This document shows positions 9,187 to 19,044 of a stretch of 64,000 nucleotides of DNA, in pieces. The notes under the pieces were generated by a model. It was not told the origin of the DNA, ran no database searches, and saw only the letters and a program-made list of their open reading frames with translations. This DNA comes from Peptostreptococcus equinus (GTDB taxonomy: Bacteria; Bacillota; Clostridia; Peptostreptococcales; Peptostreptococcaceae), in NCBI RefSeq assembly GCF_027125355.1, contig NZ_CP114052.1, positions 1,922,001 to 1,986,000 on the forward strand, in the 5' to 3' direction. The position numbers were made by a program, and so were the translations under genes. Each line of letters begins with the position of its first letter. Within the stretch, counting starts at the first letter, position 1.

Positions 9187-10566
9187 ATGTCTAATTATGA
9201 TTTAGTAATTAAAAATGCCAATGTTTTAACAAGTTCTGATAATTATACCGCTGATATAGGTATAAAGGACGGAAAGATAGTAGAAATAGCTAGCTCTATT
9301 GATGGTGATAATGTCTACGATGCAGGTGGAAAATATGTAATTCCTGGAGGTATTGATGTACATACACATATGGATATGCCTTTTGGTGGTACATTCTCAA
9401 GTGATGACTTTGAAACAGGAACAAAAGCTGCCGCTATAGGTGGTACTACTGCAATTATTGACTATGCTGTTCAACCACAAGGAAAATCATTAAATGAAAC
9501 TATAGAAATATGGAGCCAAAAAGCTGAAGGAAAAGCTGTAATTGACTATGGATTCCATTTAGGTGTTACAAAATTAAATGACCAAACAAGAGAAGAACTT
9601 CCTGTTCTATTAAAGAACGGCTTCCCTACATTCAAAGTATTTATGGTTTACGATGGTATGAGACTTACTGACAAGGAACTATTAGAAATACTTCAAATAG
9701 CAAAAGACCATGATGGTTTAGTATGTGTACATGCTGAAAACTACGATTCAATCAACTATAATATCAATAAATTATTAAATGATGGTAAAACAGAACCTCT
9801 ATATCATGCAATTTCAAGACCTCAAAAATGCGAGGCTGAAGCTACAAATAGAGCTGTTAAATTAGCAGAAATGTTAGACGCTCCTATTTACATAGTACAT
9901 GTAAGTAATCAAGAAGCAGCTGATGTAATAGCAAAATCTAGAAAGAACGGATTTAAGACTATGGGTGAAACTTGTCCACAGTACTTACTTTTATCAATAG
10001 AAAACTACAAAGAAGAAAATTTCAACGGAGCTAAATATGTAATGAGTCCTCCATTAAGAGATGGATTTAATAATGAATTATTATGGCAGTCTCTAAGATT
10101 AGGAAAACTACAGACAGTAGCAACAGACCATTGTCCTTTCTTTATGGAACAAAAGAGAATGGGTATCGATAATTTCACAAAGATACCAAATGGTGCACCA
10201 GGAGTTGAACCAAGAATGGCTCTAATATACAATTACGGTGTAAATGAAGGCAAAATTTCTTTAGGAAAATTTGTAGAACTTACATCTACTAACCCAGCAA
10301 AGATATTTGGTATGTATCCAAAGAAAGGTACAATCGCTGTAAATTCTGATGCTGACCTAGTAGTATTCGATCCAAATAAGGAAGTTACACTTTCTGTAGA
10401 TAATCTACATGAAAACGTTGACTATACTCCATATGAAGGCTATAAAGTTAAAGGCTATCCAGTGGCTACATTCTCTAGAGGTGAATTAATAGCTGAAAAT
10501 GGAGAATATGTGGGTAAGGATTCTAGAGGACAACTATTAAAGAGAGAAAAGCCGGAGGTTTTATAA
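9187..10566 (+). CDS. hydA: Dihydropyrimidinase (D-hydantoinase)
   Basis: This zinc amidohydrolase opens dihydrouracil or dihydrothymine to N-carbamoyl-beta-alanine or the methyl analogue; related enzymes accept hydantoins. The 459-residue protein has the metal-binding HTHMD (about residues 58-62), the carboxylated Lys in TFKVFMVYDG, His in HAEN and HVSN, and Asp in ATDHCPF, in normal order. AAGGAGG precedes the start. It is followed after 244 bases by the third-step amidohydrolase and faces the PreTA operon across the activator gene, which makes the reductive pyrimidine pathway the natural assignment. Confidence 0.95.
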   Translation: MSNYDLVIKNANVLTSSDNYTADIGIKDGKIVEIASSIDGDNVYDAGGKYVIPGGIDVHTHMDMPFGGTFSSDDFETGTKAAAIGGTTAIIDYAVQPQGKSLNETIEIWSQKAEGKAVIDYGFHLGVTKLNDQTREELPVLLKNGFPTFKVFMVYDGMRLTDKELLEILQIAKDHDGLVCVHAENYDSINYNINKLLNDGKTEPLYHAISRPQKCEAEATNRAVKLAEMLDAPIYIVHVSNQEAADVIAKSRKNGFKTMGETCPQYLLLSIENYKEENFNGAKYVMSPPLRDGFNNELLWQSLRLGKLQTVATDHCPFFMEQKRMGIDNFTKIPNGAPGVEPRMALIYNYGVNEGKISLGKFVELTSTNPAKIFGMYPKKGTIAVNSDADLVVFDPNKEVTLSVDNLHENVDYTPYEGYKVKGYPVATFSRGELIAENGEYVGKDSRGQLLKREKPEVL

Positions 10567-10751
10567 TATAAAAAATTAAATTAATATATAAACAAAAGTA
10601 AATAAAATACAATTAATACTCAAATAATATAATTATAAAAATAAATACATAAAGAAAATATAAACAAATATATAAACAATTTTTTGTGGAAAACAAAATA
10701 ATAGTCCATGTATTTTTAATAAAAATAATATCAAATAAAAATACATATTTT

Positions 10752-10788
10752 ACTAATGTAAAACTTAGTGCGAGAGTTTTATATTAGT
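10752..10788 (+). repeat. Long hairpin before the amidohydrolase gene
   Basis: ACTAAT-G-TAAAACT (10752-10765) pairs with AGTTTTA-T-ATTAGT (10775-10788): 14 positions, the only non-Watson-Crick pair being G-T, around the loop TAGTGCGAG. It ends a few bases before the ribosome binding site of the next gene and has no T tract. It may stabilise or separate the downstream mRNA, or be an operator. Confidence 0.6.
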
Positions 10789-10810
10789 TATAAAGAAAGG
10801 AGATTTTTAA

Positions 10811-12088
10811 ATGTACAAATGTAATTTAGAAAGAATGTCAGAAAAAATACATACATTTTCAAAATTTGGAGATGCTGGTCACGGAGGTATTACTAGATAC
10901 TCTCTAAGCCCTGAAGCAATACAAGCTAGAGATTACTTTAAAGAGAGAATGGAAAAAATAGGTGCTATAATCACATATGATGATTTAGCTAATATGTATG
11001 CAACTCTACCTGGTTCTGAACCTGGTTTAAAGAAAATAGTTACAGGATCTCACTGTGACTCAGTTAAAAATGGTGGTAACTACGACGGTATCTTAGGTGT
11101 TATGGGTGCTATGGAAGTACTAGAAACAATAGTAGCAGAAAATATACCACACAGACATGATATAGTTGCAATGATATGGACAAACGAAGAAGGTTCTCTA
11201 TATCCACCAGCAATGATGTCTTCTGGTATAGTATGTAATGACTATTTACCTCCAGAAATTGCTAAAAACTTCAAATATGAAAATATGATGAATTCTAAGA
11301 GTGTTGAAGATGGAGAAACAACTTTTGGAAGCAAGCTTGAAAACTTTAAATATAAGGGAGACAAGAAAAACAGATTAAATCCTGATGAATATATGTGTGA
11401 TTTTGAATTACATATTGAACAAGGTCCAATCCTAGAAGATAACAATAAAACAGTAGGTATTGTCGACTGTGTACTTGGTATGTTCAACTATAGAATCAAT
11501 TTCACAGGCCAGGCAGCCCACGCAGGTACTTTCCCTATGAATAAGAGAAAAGATGCTTTATTTGCTGCTTCTCAGGCTCTTTGTTATCTACATGAAGAAA
11601 TTGATAAATTAAATAGACCAGAATTGGTATATACTACAGGAGAAATCGTATGTCATCCATGTGTACATACTGTAATTCCAGATTTCGTAGAGTTTTCACT
11701 AGATGTGAGACATGAAGATCCAAAAGTTCTAGAAGCTGTTAGAGAAATAGTAAAATCTCTACCAGAAAAAGAATGGGCTGGTTGTAAATGTGAAATAAAG
11801 CTAGCTTGGGAAAGAGATACAGTTTATTGGAACAAACAGTTAGTTGAATTTGTTCAAGAATCAGCTGATGAACTTCAAATAGCTAATATGCCAATACATT
11901 CAGGCGCAGGTCATGATGCTCAGTTCGTAGCTTATATGATACCGACTACAATGATATTCGTAGTTACAAAAGACGGACTATCTCATTGCGAACCTGAATT
12001 TGCATCAGACGAACAATGTACAGAAGGTGCATCAGTACTTCTAAATGCAATATTAAAAGCAGATAAAGAAGACGATATAAAAAGATAA
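10811..12088 (+). CDS. Zn-dependent N-carbamoyl amidohydrolase (beta-ureidopropionase/allantoate amidohydrolase family)
   Basis: This M20/M28-type di-zinc hydrolase belongs to the hydantoinase/carbamoylase family, which removes the carbamoyl group from N-carbamoyl amino acids. Metal ligands are visible in GSHCDSV (His), NGGNYDGILG (Asp), TNEEGS (Glu), FELHIEQGP (His) and SGAGHDAQ (His). The 425-residue length is normal. Family members also act on allantoate, but next to dihydropyrimidinase and PreTA the likely substrate is N-carbamoyl-beta-alanine, giving beta-alanine, ammonia and CO2. AAAGGAG precedes the start, just after a strong hairpin. Confidence 0.88.
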   Translation: MYKCNLERMSEKIHTFSKFGDAGHGGITRYSLSPEAIQARDYFKERMEKIGAIITYDDLANMYATLPGSEPGLKKIVTGSHCDSVKNGGNYDGILGVMGAMEVLETIVAENIPHRHDIVAMIWTNEEGSLYPPAMMSSGIVCNDYLPPEIAKNFKYENMMNSKSVEDGETTFGSKLENFKYKGDKKNRLNPDEYMCDFELHIEQGPILEDNNKTVGIVDCVLGMFNYRINFTGQAAHAGTFPMNKRKDALFAASQALCYLHEEIDKLNRPELVYTTGEIVCHPCVHTVIPDFVEFSLDVRHEDPKVLEAVREIVKSLPEKEWAGCKCEIKLAWERDTVYWNKQLVEFVQESADELQIANMPIHSGAGHDAQFVAYMIPTTMIFVVTKDGLSHCEPEFASDEQCTEGASVLLNAILKADKEDDIKR

Positions 12089-12139
12089 ATTTCGAGAATA
12101 ACTCTTGTTATTTTAAATAAACATTTTTAAAATAAAAAT

Positions 12140-12168
12140 AGCGCTGGCTAAAAGCCAGCGTTATTTTT
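12140..12168. terminator. Bidirectional terminator between amidohydrolase gene and iorB
   Basis: CGCTGGCT and AGCCAGCG form a GC-rich stem with a 3-base loop and T tracts on both strands, between two convergent genes. Confidence 0.92.
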
Positions 12169-12190
12169 TATGTAAATATAATCAGAGAAC

Positions 12191-12775
12191 CTATTTTGCT
12201 AATTTTCTCCCTAATGCAAAAGCTTCTTTATTAAGCTCTACAAATTTTGGAGGAACACTTTTCACTATACTTTCAACCCATTTTTCTTCTGGAATATCTT
12301 TTACATATACAGAACATGCACCTAATAGAACTATATTAGCTGCTGCTTTATTACCTAGTTCCACAGCTTTTTGAGTAAAATCTTCATAGATAAGTTTTCC
12401 TGCATATTTATTCAATTCTTCTTCTATATCAGTTGCATATTCTTCTTTTCCTTGCTGAACAAGAGTTGGAACCATCTGATATTTATTTACTATAGCCACT
12501 GAAGAATCTTTCTTTAACTCTTTCCTAAATCTTCTACCTTCTAGAGCTTCAAATCCCAACAATATATCAACTTCTCCTGGTCTTACATTAGGTGAGAATA
12601 CTTTTTCACCCAATCTAACACTACCCCATACCTTACCACCTCTTTGTGATAAACCTACAACATCGTTAGTCTTTACATCAAGTCCTGATAAGTATGCTGC
12701 CTCAGCTATTATCTTTGTAGTCATTACAAGACCTTGACCACCTACACCTGCTAAAATTATATTAGTATTTACCAT
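12191..12775 (-). CDS. iorB: Indolepyruvate ferredoxin oxidoreductase beta subunit
   Basis: IorB is the small (gamma-domain) subunit of indolepyruvate:ferredoxin oxidoreductase, which converts aryl-pyruvates from aromatic amino acids to aryl-acetyl-CoA and reduces ferredoxin. The N-terminus NIILAGVGGQGLVMTTKII is the family signature. I take MVNTN as the start because GGGAGG lies about 10 bases upstream; a TTG two codons earlier is less likely. The product is 194 residues. It lies 21 bases after iorA. Confidence 0.94.
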   Translation of the reverse strand: MVNTNIILAGVGGQGLVMTTKIIAEAAYLSGLDVKTNDVVGLSQRGGKVWGSVRLGEKVFSPNVRPGEVDILLGFEALEGRRFRKELKKDSSVAIVNKYQMVPTLVQQGKEEYATDIEEELNKYAGKLIYEDFTQKAVELGNKAAANIVLLGACSVYVKDIPEEKWVESIVKSVPPKFVELNKEAFALGRKLAK

Positions 12776-12796
12776 TTTCAATCAACCTCCCTATGC

Positions 12797-14584
12797 CTAC
12801 TTAGATTCTTTTTTTCTCTTTATTGCGCCTACTGGACAAACCTGAGCACAAATTCCACATCCAACACACTGGTTTGGATCGATAGATGATTTTTCTTTAT
12901 CAAATCCTTCGTACTTCTTCATTCTTAGAGGAGGACAATTTGTCTTTATACAAGTCTTACAACCTATACAAATGCTTGGATCTACTTCAAATGGAGTTTC
13001 CTTTATCTTATATCTTAATGCACAAGGTCTAGTTGTAATAATAACCGACACACCTTTTCTCTTAGTTGCATCCACTATAGCTTTTTTAGCTTCTTTGTAA
13101 TTAAACTGATCTACTCTTTGTATATCATCATACCCCATAGTTCTTATGATATCTTCTACTGACATATCTTGACCCATGTTATCCATATGGTAAGATTCTC
13201 CTGTTGGTTGACCTCCAGTCATCGCAGTTGTAGCATTGTCTAAAACTATCATAGTGATGTTCTCTTCACCTGTTAATTGGTATTTTAAATTTGCAAAACC
13301 TGGCAAACCACTATGGAAGAATGTACCATCACCTATAACTCCTACTATTGGCTTCTGATCATCTCCTTGTTTATCCATAGCTAATCTCATTCCCTTTATT
13401 ATACCAAGTGATGAGCCCATACTAATATTAGCATTTAATACTTCCCATGGATATAATAGTCCCATAGTATAACATCCTATATCACCAATTACATTTACTT
13501 TTGCTTTCTTTAATATATCAAATACTGGTCTATGAGGACATCCTGCACAGAATAATGGTCCTCTTGCTGTAGTATCATCTTTTGAAGTATCTTTTAGCTG
13601 TCTTTCTTTTATAACACCTAATTTTACTAATCCTTCTTCAATTACTTCTGAATGTAATTCACCTGTGAAACTAAAGAATTCTTTACCTACACAATCAATA
13701 CCATGTAATTTTAATTCATTTTCAATAAATGGCATCATTTCTTCTATAACTATTATTTTAGAATATTTTTCAGATAATTTTTTTATCTTATCTATAGGAA
13801 GTGGGTAAACCATACCTAATTTAAATACATCTACATCTGGACATACTTCTTTAAAATTGTAATAACATATACCTGAAGTTATTACTAGTACATCGCTTCC
13901 TTTTTCTTCCAATTTATTTATTTCTAAATCATTTGCACGTTCCTGTAACTTTTCAATTCTTTCTTTCATTGTATACTGGTGCTTAAAAGTATGAGGCGGA
14001 AGCATACAATATTTTGATGGATCTGGCTCAAACTTTGGACCCATATGTTCTTCTCTTTCACCTAGTTCTACTGTTGATCTAGCATGACAAATTCTGCTTG
14101 TGATTCTTAACATTACAGGTGTCTTATATTCTTCACTTAACTCTAACCCTTTTATAACAAAATCCTTTGCATCTTGGGAATCAGATGGATCAAATATAGG
14201 CATGTTTGCAAACTTACCTAATATTCTGTTATCCTGTTCATTTTGAGAACTCGCCATTCCAGGGTCATCACCTGTAACAAGCATGAAACCAGCATCTACA
14301 GGAGATTGCGTAAAACTCATCAATGGATCCATACATATATTTACACCTACATGCTTCATAGTTACCATAGTCCTCAAACCACCGTAACATGCACCTATAC
14401 CAACTTCTAATGCAACTTTTTCATTCATAGAAAACTCTGAATATATATCCTCATGATATTCTTTCATTGTTTCAATAACTTCTACAGTTGGTGATCCAGG
14501 ATATGCTGTTGCAACCCCACCACCAGCTTCGTAAAAACCTCTAGCAATACTCTGATTACCGCTTAAAATTTCTTTTTTGCTCAT
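12797..14584 (-). CDS. iorA: Indolepyruvate ferredoxin oxidoreductase alpha subunit
   Basis: IorA is the large subunit that holds thiamine diphosphate and the iron-sulfur clusters. The N-terminal pyrimidine-binding region includes AYPGSPTVEVIE. The thiamine diphosphate region has GDIGCYTMG and GDGTFFHSG (about residues 375-430). The C-terminal ferredoxin-like domain carries CIGCKTCIKTNCPP and CVGCGICAQVCPVGA. At 595 residues it is full length. AAAGGAG precedes the start. With iorB it forms a two-gene operon used in anaerobic aromatic amino-acid oxidation. Confidence 0.96.
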   Translation of the reverse strand: MSKKEILSGNQSIARGFYEAGGGVATAYPGSPTVEVIETMKEYHEDIYSEFSMNEKVALEVGIGACYGGLRTMVTMKHVGVNICMDPLMSFTQSPVDAGFMLVTGDDPGMASSQNEQDNRILGKFANMPIFDPSDSQDAKDFVIKGLELSEEYKTPVMLRITSRICHARSTVELGEREEHMGPKFEPDPSKYCMLPPHTFKHQYTMKERIEKLQERANDLEINKLEEKGSDVLVITSGICYYNFKEVCPDVDVFKLGMVYPLPIDKIKKLSEKYSKIIVIEEMMPFIENELKLHGIDCVGKEFFSFTGELHSEVIEEGLVKLGVIKERQLKDTSKDDTTARGPLFCAGCPHRPVFDILKKAKVNVIGDIGCYTMGLLYPWEVLNANISMGSSLGIIKGMRLAMDKQGDDQKPIVGVIGDGTFFHSGLPGFANLKYQLTGEENITMIVLDNATTAMTGGQPTGESYHMDNMGQDMSVEDIIRTMGYDDIQRVDQFNYKEAKKAIVDATKRKGVSVIITTRPCALRYKIKETPFEVDPSICIGCKTCIKTNCPPLRMKKYEGFDKEKSSIDPNQCVGCGICAQVCPVGAIKRKKESK

Positions 14585-14741
14585 TTTTTGTTCTCCTTTA
14601 TTAATACTTTGCTTAAATAAATTTAAATCTTATATTATCCTTTTTAGGAAATCGATATACCTATAATATACCCATTTATATTTTTATTAATATTTATTTT
14701 ATATTAGATTTAAAATTTTTTGATTTAGTTATAAAAATAAA

Positions 14742-14790
14742 AAAAGAGATTGTTAATATAAATTATTAATTTATATTAACAATCTCTTTT
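14742..14790 (-). terminator. Long palindromic terminator after the M24B peptidase
   Basis: A 24-bp perfect inverted repeat (14742-14765 and 14767-14790) is followed on the minus strand by a long T-rich tract. It ends the M24B peptidase transcript, which also separates it from the iorAB start at 14584. Its length is above normal for a terminator. Confidence 0.85.
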
Positions 14791-14839
14791 AAGATAATTT
14801 ATGTTATTCTATTTATTTCTATATAATATTTAGACCAAG

Positions 14840-16633
14840 CTATATAGATCTTGTAGCTTCTCTTAACCAAGATCTTTCATCTTCACTTAAGTATGGGCTA
14901 ATTGTTTCATATACACGCGCATGGTAATTGTTAAGCTCTTTTCTATCCTCTTCTGTTAGCATAGACATATTTATGGCCTCTAAATCAAAGGGGCAATATG
15001 TCAGTACTTCAAATCTCATGAACTGTCCATATTCATTATTTACTGTCTTATGCACTAACATTTCATTTTCTAGTCTAACCCCATGGGAGCCTGAAATATA
15101 TATCCCTGGTTCATTAGTTATAACCATTCCTTCTTCGAAAGGATGTACTTCATGCTTTCTAAACTGCCATCTAATACTTGATGGTGGCTCATGAATGTTT
15201 CCTAAATATCCTACACCGTGCCCTGTACCATGATTAAAGTTTCTTGCATTTTCCCAGAATGGCTGTCTGGCTAATATATCTAGATTCATACCAGTACATC
15301 CATACATAAATATTGCTTTTGCTAATCTTAGATTAGCTTGAAGAACTGTAGTATAATCATCTTTCATCTCTTGGCTAATTTCACCTAATGCTGTAGTTCT
15401 AGTTATATCAGTAGATCCTTGTAAGTAGTTAGCTCCTGTGTCAGTAAGGAATAAATTATTCATTGCTAACCTTTTATTAGTTTCTTCTGTAGCTGCATAG
15501 TGAACTATAGCTCCATGTTCTGCAAAACCTGCTATAGGCTCAAAACTAGGGCAGATAAAATCACCTTGCTCTTTTCTCAACTCCTCCAATTTATCTGAGG
15601 CTGAAATTTCTGTTTCCTGATTAATTTTTCCTTCTTTTACCAGTTTTTTCATCCAATATATGAATTTTGTATGTGCAATACCATCCTTAATGTGCGCTTT
15701 TCTTATATTTGATATTTCTGTTTCATTCTTCATGGCTTTCATAAGTATAGTTGGATTCATAGCTTCCACAATTTTCACTGAATCTGGAATATTTTTATAC
15801 ATAGCATAATTCAATCTATCTGGATCAACTAATACACTCATACTTAGTGATTTCACATCTTCATATATATCATTATACGGTTTAACTTCTACATTATTAT
15901 TTTTTATAATGGTTTTTATATCTTCTGGAATTTTTTCATCATCTATATATAAAACTACTTTATCTTTATACACTACTGTATATGATAGCACTAGTGGAAA
16001 ATATTCAACATCCTTACCTCTAATATTAAATAACCATCCAGTATCATCTAAAGTAGTGATTATATGTGAATCTACTTTTAGTTTTTTCATTTTTTCTCTA
16101 AGTCTAGAGATTTTACTATGAGTTGATTCCCCCGAGAAGCTTTCTTCTAAATAAAATATCTTTTCCTTAGAAAGCTCTGGTCTATCAGTCCATATTTTAT
16201 CTATTAAATCAATATTATAAATTATACTACCATTTTTTGATTTTACAATTTCTTCTAGAAACATTCCTTGACCAAATGAAATAGATCTACCATCAAAGGC
16301 TACAGTTTGTCCCGGCTCTAAGTTACTTTCTATAAACTCTTCCAATGTAGGCACTCCTGCTTCTCCCATCTTCATAAGATCTACATCACTACCCTCAAGC
16401 TGCTGAGTAGCTTGTAAGAAGTATCTACCATCTGTCCAAAGCTTTGCACCACTATCCTTCAATATAAGAGCTGTTCCAGCAGATCCTGTAAATCCTGTAA
16501 TAAACGCTCTTTCTTTAAAATGTTCGCCTACATACTCACTATCGTGATAGTCAGCCGTAGGTACTATATACATGTCTATATTATTTTGATTCATCAAATT
16601 TCTAAGTTCTTCAATTCTCTGACTTACCTTCAT
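14840..16633 (-). CDS. Xaa-Pro aminopeptidase, M24B family
   Basis: This metallo-aminopeptidase removes an N-terminal residue that precedes proline. At 597 residues it is the three-domain form: two creatinase-like N-terminal domains (about 1-300), then the M24 pita-bread catalytic domain. Metal ligands are in LTDTGANYLQGSTDITRT (two Asp), HGTGHGVG (His), TNEPGIY (Glu) and GVRLENE (Glu). AAGGAAGG precedes the start. It stands in a row with prolyl iminopeptidase, a second M24 peptidase and a peptide transporter, indicating use of proline-rich peptides. Confidence 0.93.
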   Translation of the reverse strand: MKVSQRIEELRNLMNQNNIDMYIVPTADYHDSEYVGEHFKERAFITGFTGSAGTALILKDSGAKLWTDGRYFLQATQQLEGSDVDLMKMGEAGVPTLEEFIESNLEPGQTVAFDGRSISFGQGMFLEEIVKSKNGSIIYNIDLIDKIWTDRPELSKEKIFYLEESFSGESTHSKISRLREKMKKLKVDSHIITTLDDTGWLFNIRGKDVEYFPLVLSYTVVYKDKVVLYIDDEKIPEDIKTIIKNNNVEVKPYNDIYEDVKSLSMSVLVDPDRLNYAMYKNIPDSVKIVEAMNPTILMKAMKNETEISNIRKAHIKDGIAHTKFIYWMKKLVKEGKINQETEISASDKLEELRKEQGDFICPSFEPIAGFAEHGAIVHYAATEETNKRLAMNNLFLTDTGANYLQGSTDITRTTALGEISQEMKDDYTTVLQANLRLAKAIFMYGCTGMNLDILARQPFWENARNFNHGTGHGVGYLGNIHEPPSSIRWQFRKHEVHPFEEGMVITNEPGIYISGSHGVRLENEMLVHKTVNNEYGQFMRFEVLTYCPFDLEAINMSMLTEEDRKELNNYHARVYETISPYLSEDERSWLREATRSI

Positions 16634-16734
16634 AAATTACCTTCCTTTTTACGTTTTTGATTATAAATTAAAATAAATTATATAAATTAAATATGTCTAC
16701 TTTGTTGTTTGTATTATTTTATAACAGATATTAG

Positions 16735-17694
16735 TTAAAATAGTTTTTTAAACTCATCTGTAGCCCTAACCAAACTATCAACTATCTTAGGCTCTCCTGA
16801 TGAATGACCAGATACAGTTATATCTAGCTTTACATTGTTTAATTTCTTACTCAATAGGTATGCTCCTATGAATCTACAATCCATATCATATCTTCCATGC
16901 ACTATATGAGTAGGTATATCTTTTATTATATCTGCTTCATCCAATATATAATTCATATTTTTTCTAAACATATTATTCATCCAGAAGTGACACTCTATAG
17001 TGGCCATAGAAATAGCATAATCTTCATCACCAAAATCCTCTACTAGTTCATCATTAGGCTCTAAAGTTACTAGACTACCTTCCCACATAGACCATGCTCT
17101 TGCAGCCTCCACTCTAGTAGATCTATCTTCACTTGTTAGTCTTTTGTAATAAGCACTGACCATATCATTTCTCTCTTCTTCAGGTATAATTTTCTCAAAA
17201 TTTTCCCATTTATCTGGAAATATATTTGATACTCCACCCTTTTGGTATATCCAATCTATATCTTCTTGACGCCCTAGGAATATGCCTCTCAATATAAGTC
17301 CTATTGTTTTATCAGGATGTTTTAGTGCATAAGAAAGTGCTAGAGTGGAGCCCCAACTTCCTCCAAATACCAACCATTTATCTATTTTTAGCTTTTCTCT
17401 AATCTTTTCCATATCACAAATAATACTATCAGTATCATTATTCTGTAAATTAGCATGAGGAGTTGATTTTCCACTTCCCCTCTGATCGAAAAGTATTATT
17501 CTATAAAATTTTGGATCAAAAAATTGTCTGCACGATGGTGCGGTTCCACATCCAGGTCCACCATGTAAAAAAACAACTGGTTTTCCCTCAGGATTTCCTG
17601 ATTCTTCATAGTAAATTGTATGAATATCATCTACCTTTATAAAATCCGTAAAATTTGCTTCGATAGCTGGATAAAGTTCCCTCAATTTTTCCAT
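16735..17694 (-). CDS. pip: Proline iminopeptidase (S33 family)
   Basis: This alpha/beta hydrolase releases N-terminal proline from peptides. The 319-residue protein shows the oxyanion motif HGGPGCG (about 44-50), DQRGSGKS, the nucleophile elbow GGSWGS (Ser about 112), the Asp in HGRYD and the His in SGHSSG. AAGGAGAC precedes the start. It is about 100 bases upstream of the M24B peptidase gene on the same strand. Confidence 0.94.
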   Translation of the reverse strand: MEKLRELYPAIEANFTDFIKVDDIHTIYYEESGNPEGKPVVFLHGGPGCGTAPSCRQFFDPKFYRIILFDQRGSGKSTPHANLQNNDTDSIICDMEKIREKLKIDKWLVFGGSWGSTLALSYALKHPDKTIGLILRGIFLGRQEDIDWIYQKGGVSNIFPDKWENFEKIIPEEERNDMVSAYYKRLTSEDRSTRVEAARAWSMWEGSLVTLEPNDELVEDFGDEDYAISMATIECHFWMNNMFRKNMNYILDEADIIKDIPTHIVHGRYDMDCRFIGAYLLSKKLNNVKLDITVSGHSSGEPKIVDSLVRATDEFKKLF

Positions 17695-17871
17695 TTTAAA
17701 GTCTCCTTTTCATTCATAAAAATTTTAGAATTTTCAAAAATACTTAATTTTATTATATCATAATATTTTGATGATTCGTTTAATTTTATTCAGTTGAGTG
17801 ATATAATATATATTAATTGAATAGCTATTCTCACTCTATTCAAAATATAAGAATTAAAGGGGAATCTTATT

Positions 17872-18954
17872 ATGAAGGAAAACAGAGTAAGTCGTGTATT
17901 GAAAAAAATGAAAGAGGATAATATACCACAATTTCTGGTAAGCGATCCACTTTCAATATTCTATCTTACAGGTTATTTTTTAAATCCTGGTGAAAGACTT
18001 TTCGCCTTGTATTTAAGTGAAAAAGGTGACCACAAATTATTTGTAAATGCACTTTTTCCAATTGAAGAGGATTTAGGGGTTGAAAAGATAATATTTACCG
18101 ACACTGATGACTCTATTGAAATAGTTTCAAAATACGTTGATAAAAATGCTCCTATGGGGGTAGATAAAAACTGGCCTGCTAGATTTTTATTGTCCCTGAT
18201 GGAAAAATGTGGTAAAAGTAAATTTATAAACGCATCATACATTGTGGATACACTTAGAATGTATAAAGATGAAGAAGAAAAAAATCTTATGAAAAAAGTT
18301 TCTAAGATGAATGATGAAGCTTGCGAAAAAATCATAGGAAAGATAACAGACGATAAGACAGAAAAACAGATAGCTAGTGAACTGATTAAAATGTACGAAG
18401 AAATGGGTGCTGAAGGCTTATCTTTTGACCCTATTATAGGTATGGCAGCCAATGGAGCTAATCCACACGGAGAACCAGGGGATAGATATGCAAAACCAGG
18501 AGATGCTATTATAATAGATATTGGTTGTAAAAAAGACATGTATTGCTCAGACATGACTAGAACAGTATTTTGGAAGGAAGTAAGCCCAAAGGCAAAGGAA
18601 GTATTTGAAATCGTTTTAGAAGCCAATAAAAGAGGTATAGAGGCTTCTAAACCTGGTGCTAGATTCTGCGATATAGATGCAGCTTGTAGAGATTATATCA
18701 CTGAAAAAGGATATGGAGAATTCTTTACTCATAGAACTGGACATCACATCGGTTTAGAAGATCATGATTACGGCGATGTTTCTTCTATAAATACAGATAT
18801 TGCCCAACCTGGTATGATATTTTCTATAGAGCCAGGTATTTATTTACCCGGAGAATTTGGTGTAAGAATAGAAGATTTGGTTTTAATTACTGAAGATGGT
18901 TGCGAAGTATTAAATAATTTTAATAAAGAACTAACTATAATAGGTAATGACTAA
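17872..18954 (+). CDS. Xaa-Pro peptidase, short M24 family
   Basis: This 360-residue M24 metallopeptidase is the short form with one N-terminal creatinase domain and a catalytic domain, like PepQ (prolidase) or short aminopeptidase P. Metal ligands lie in DIGCKKDMYCSDMTRT (Asp, Asp), HRTGHHIG (His), SIEPGIY (Glu) and GVRIEDL (Glu). AAGGGG precedes the start. It is divergent from pip. Prolidase and aminopeptidase P activities cannot be told apart from sequence alone. Confidence 0.92.
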   Translation: MKENRVSRVLKKMKEDNIPQFLVSDPLSIFYLTGYFLNPGERLFALYLSEKGDHKLFVNALFPIEEDLGVEKIIFTDTDDSIEIVSKYVDKNAPMGVDKNWPARFLLSLMEKCGKSKFINASYIVDTLRMYKDEEEKNLMKKVSKMNDEACEKIIGKITDDKTEKQIASELIKMYEEMGAEGLSFDPIIGMAANGANPHGEPGDRYAKPGDAIIIDIGCKKDMYCSDMTRTVFWKEVSPKAKEVFEIVLEANKRGIEASKPGARFCDIDAACRDYITEKGYGEFFTHRTGHHIGLEDHDYGDVSSINTDIAQPGMIFSIEPGIYLPGEFGVRIEDLVLITEDGCEVLNNFNKELTIIGND

Positions 18955-18991
18955 CCATATATATTTAATAGATATTAAAAAATTAAAAAAC

Positions 18992-19024
18992 AAAAAGGTA
19001 TTCGATTAATCGAATACCTTTTTT
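18992..19024. terminator. Bidirectional terminator between the short M24 gene and the POT gene
   Basis: A near-perfect palindrome centred on TTCGATTAATCGAA has A/T tracts at both ends, between two convergent genes. Confidence 0.9.
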
Positions 19025-19044
19025 GAAATTAAAATTTAAAATTT

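Noticed and set aside
17973..18626. 217-codon open frame on the minus strand inside the short M24 peptidase gene
   Set aside because: It is a shadow of the real gene, with no family likeness and no ribosome binding site; the sense frame has all metal ligands.
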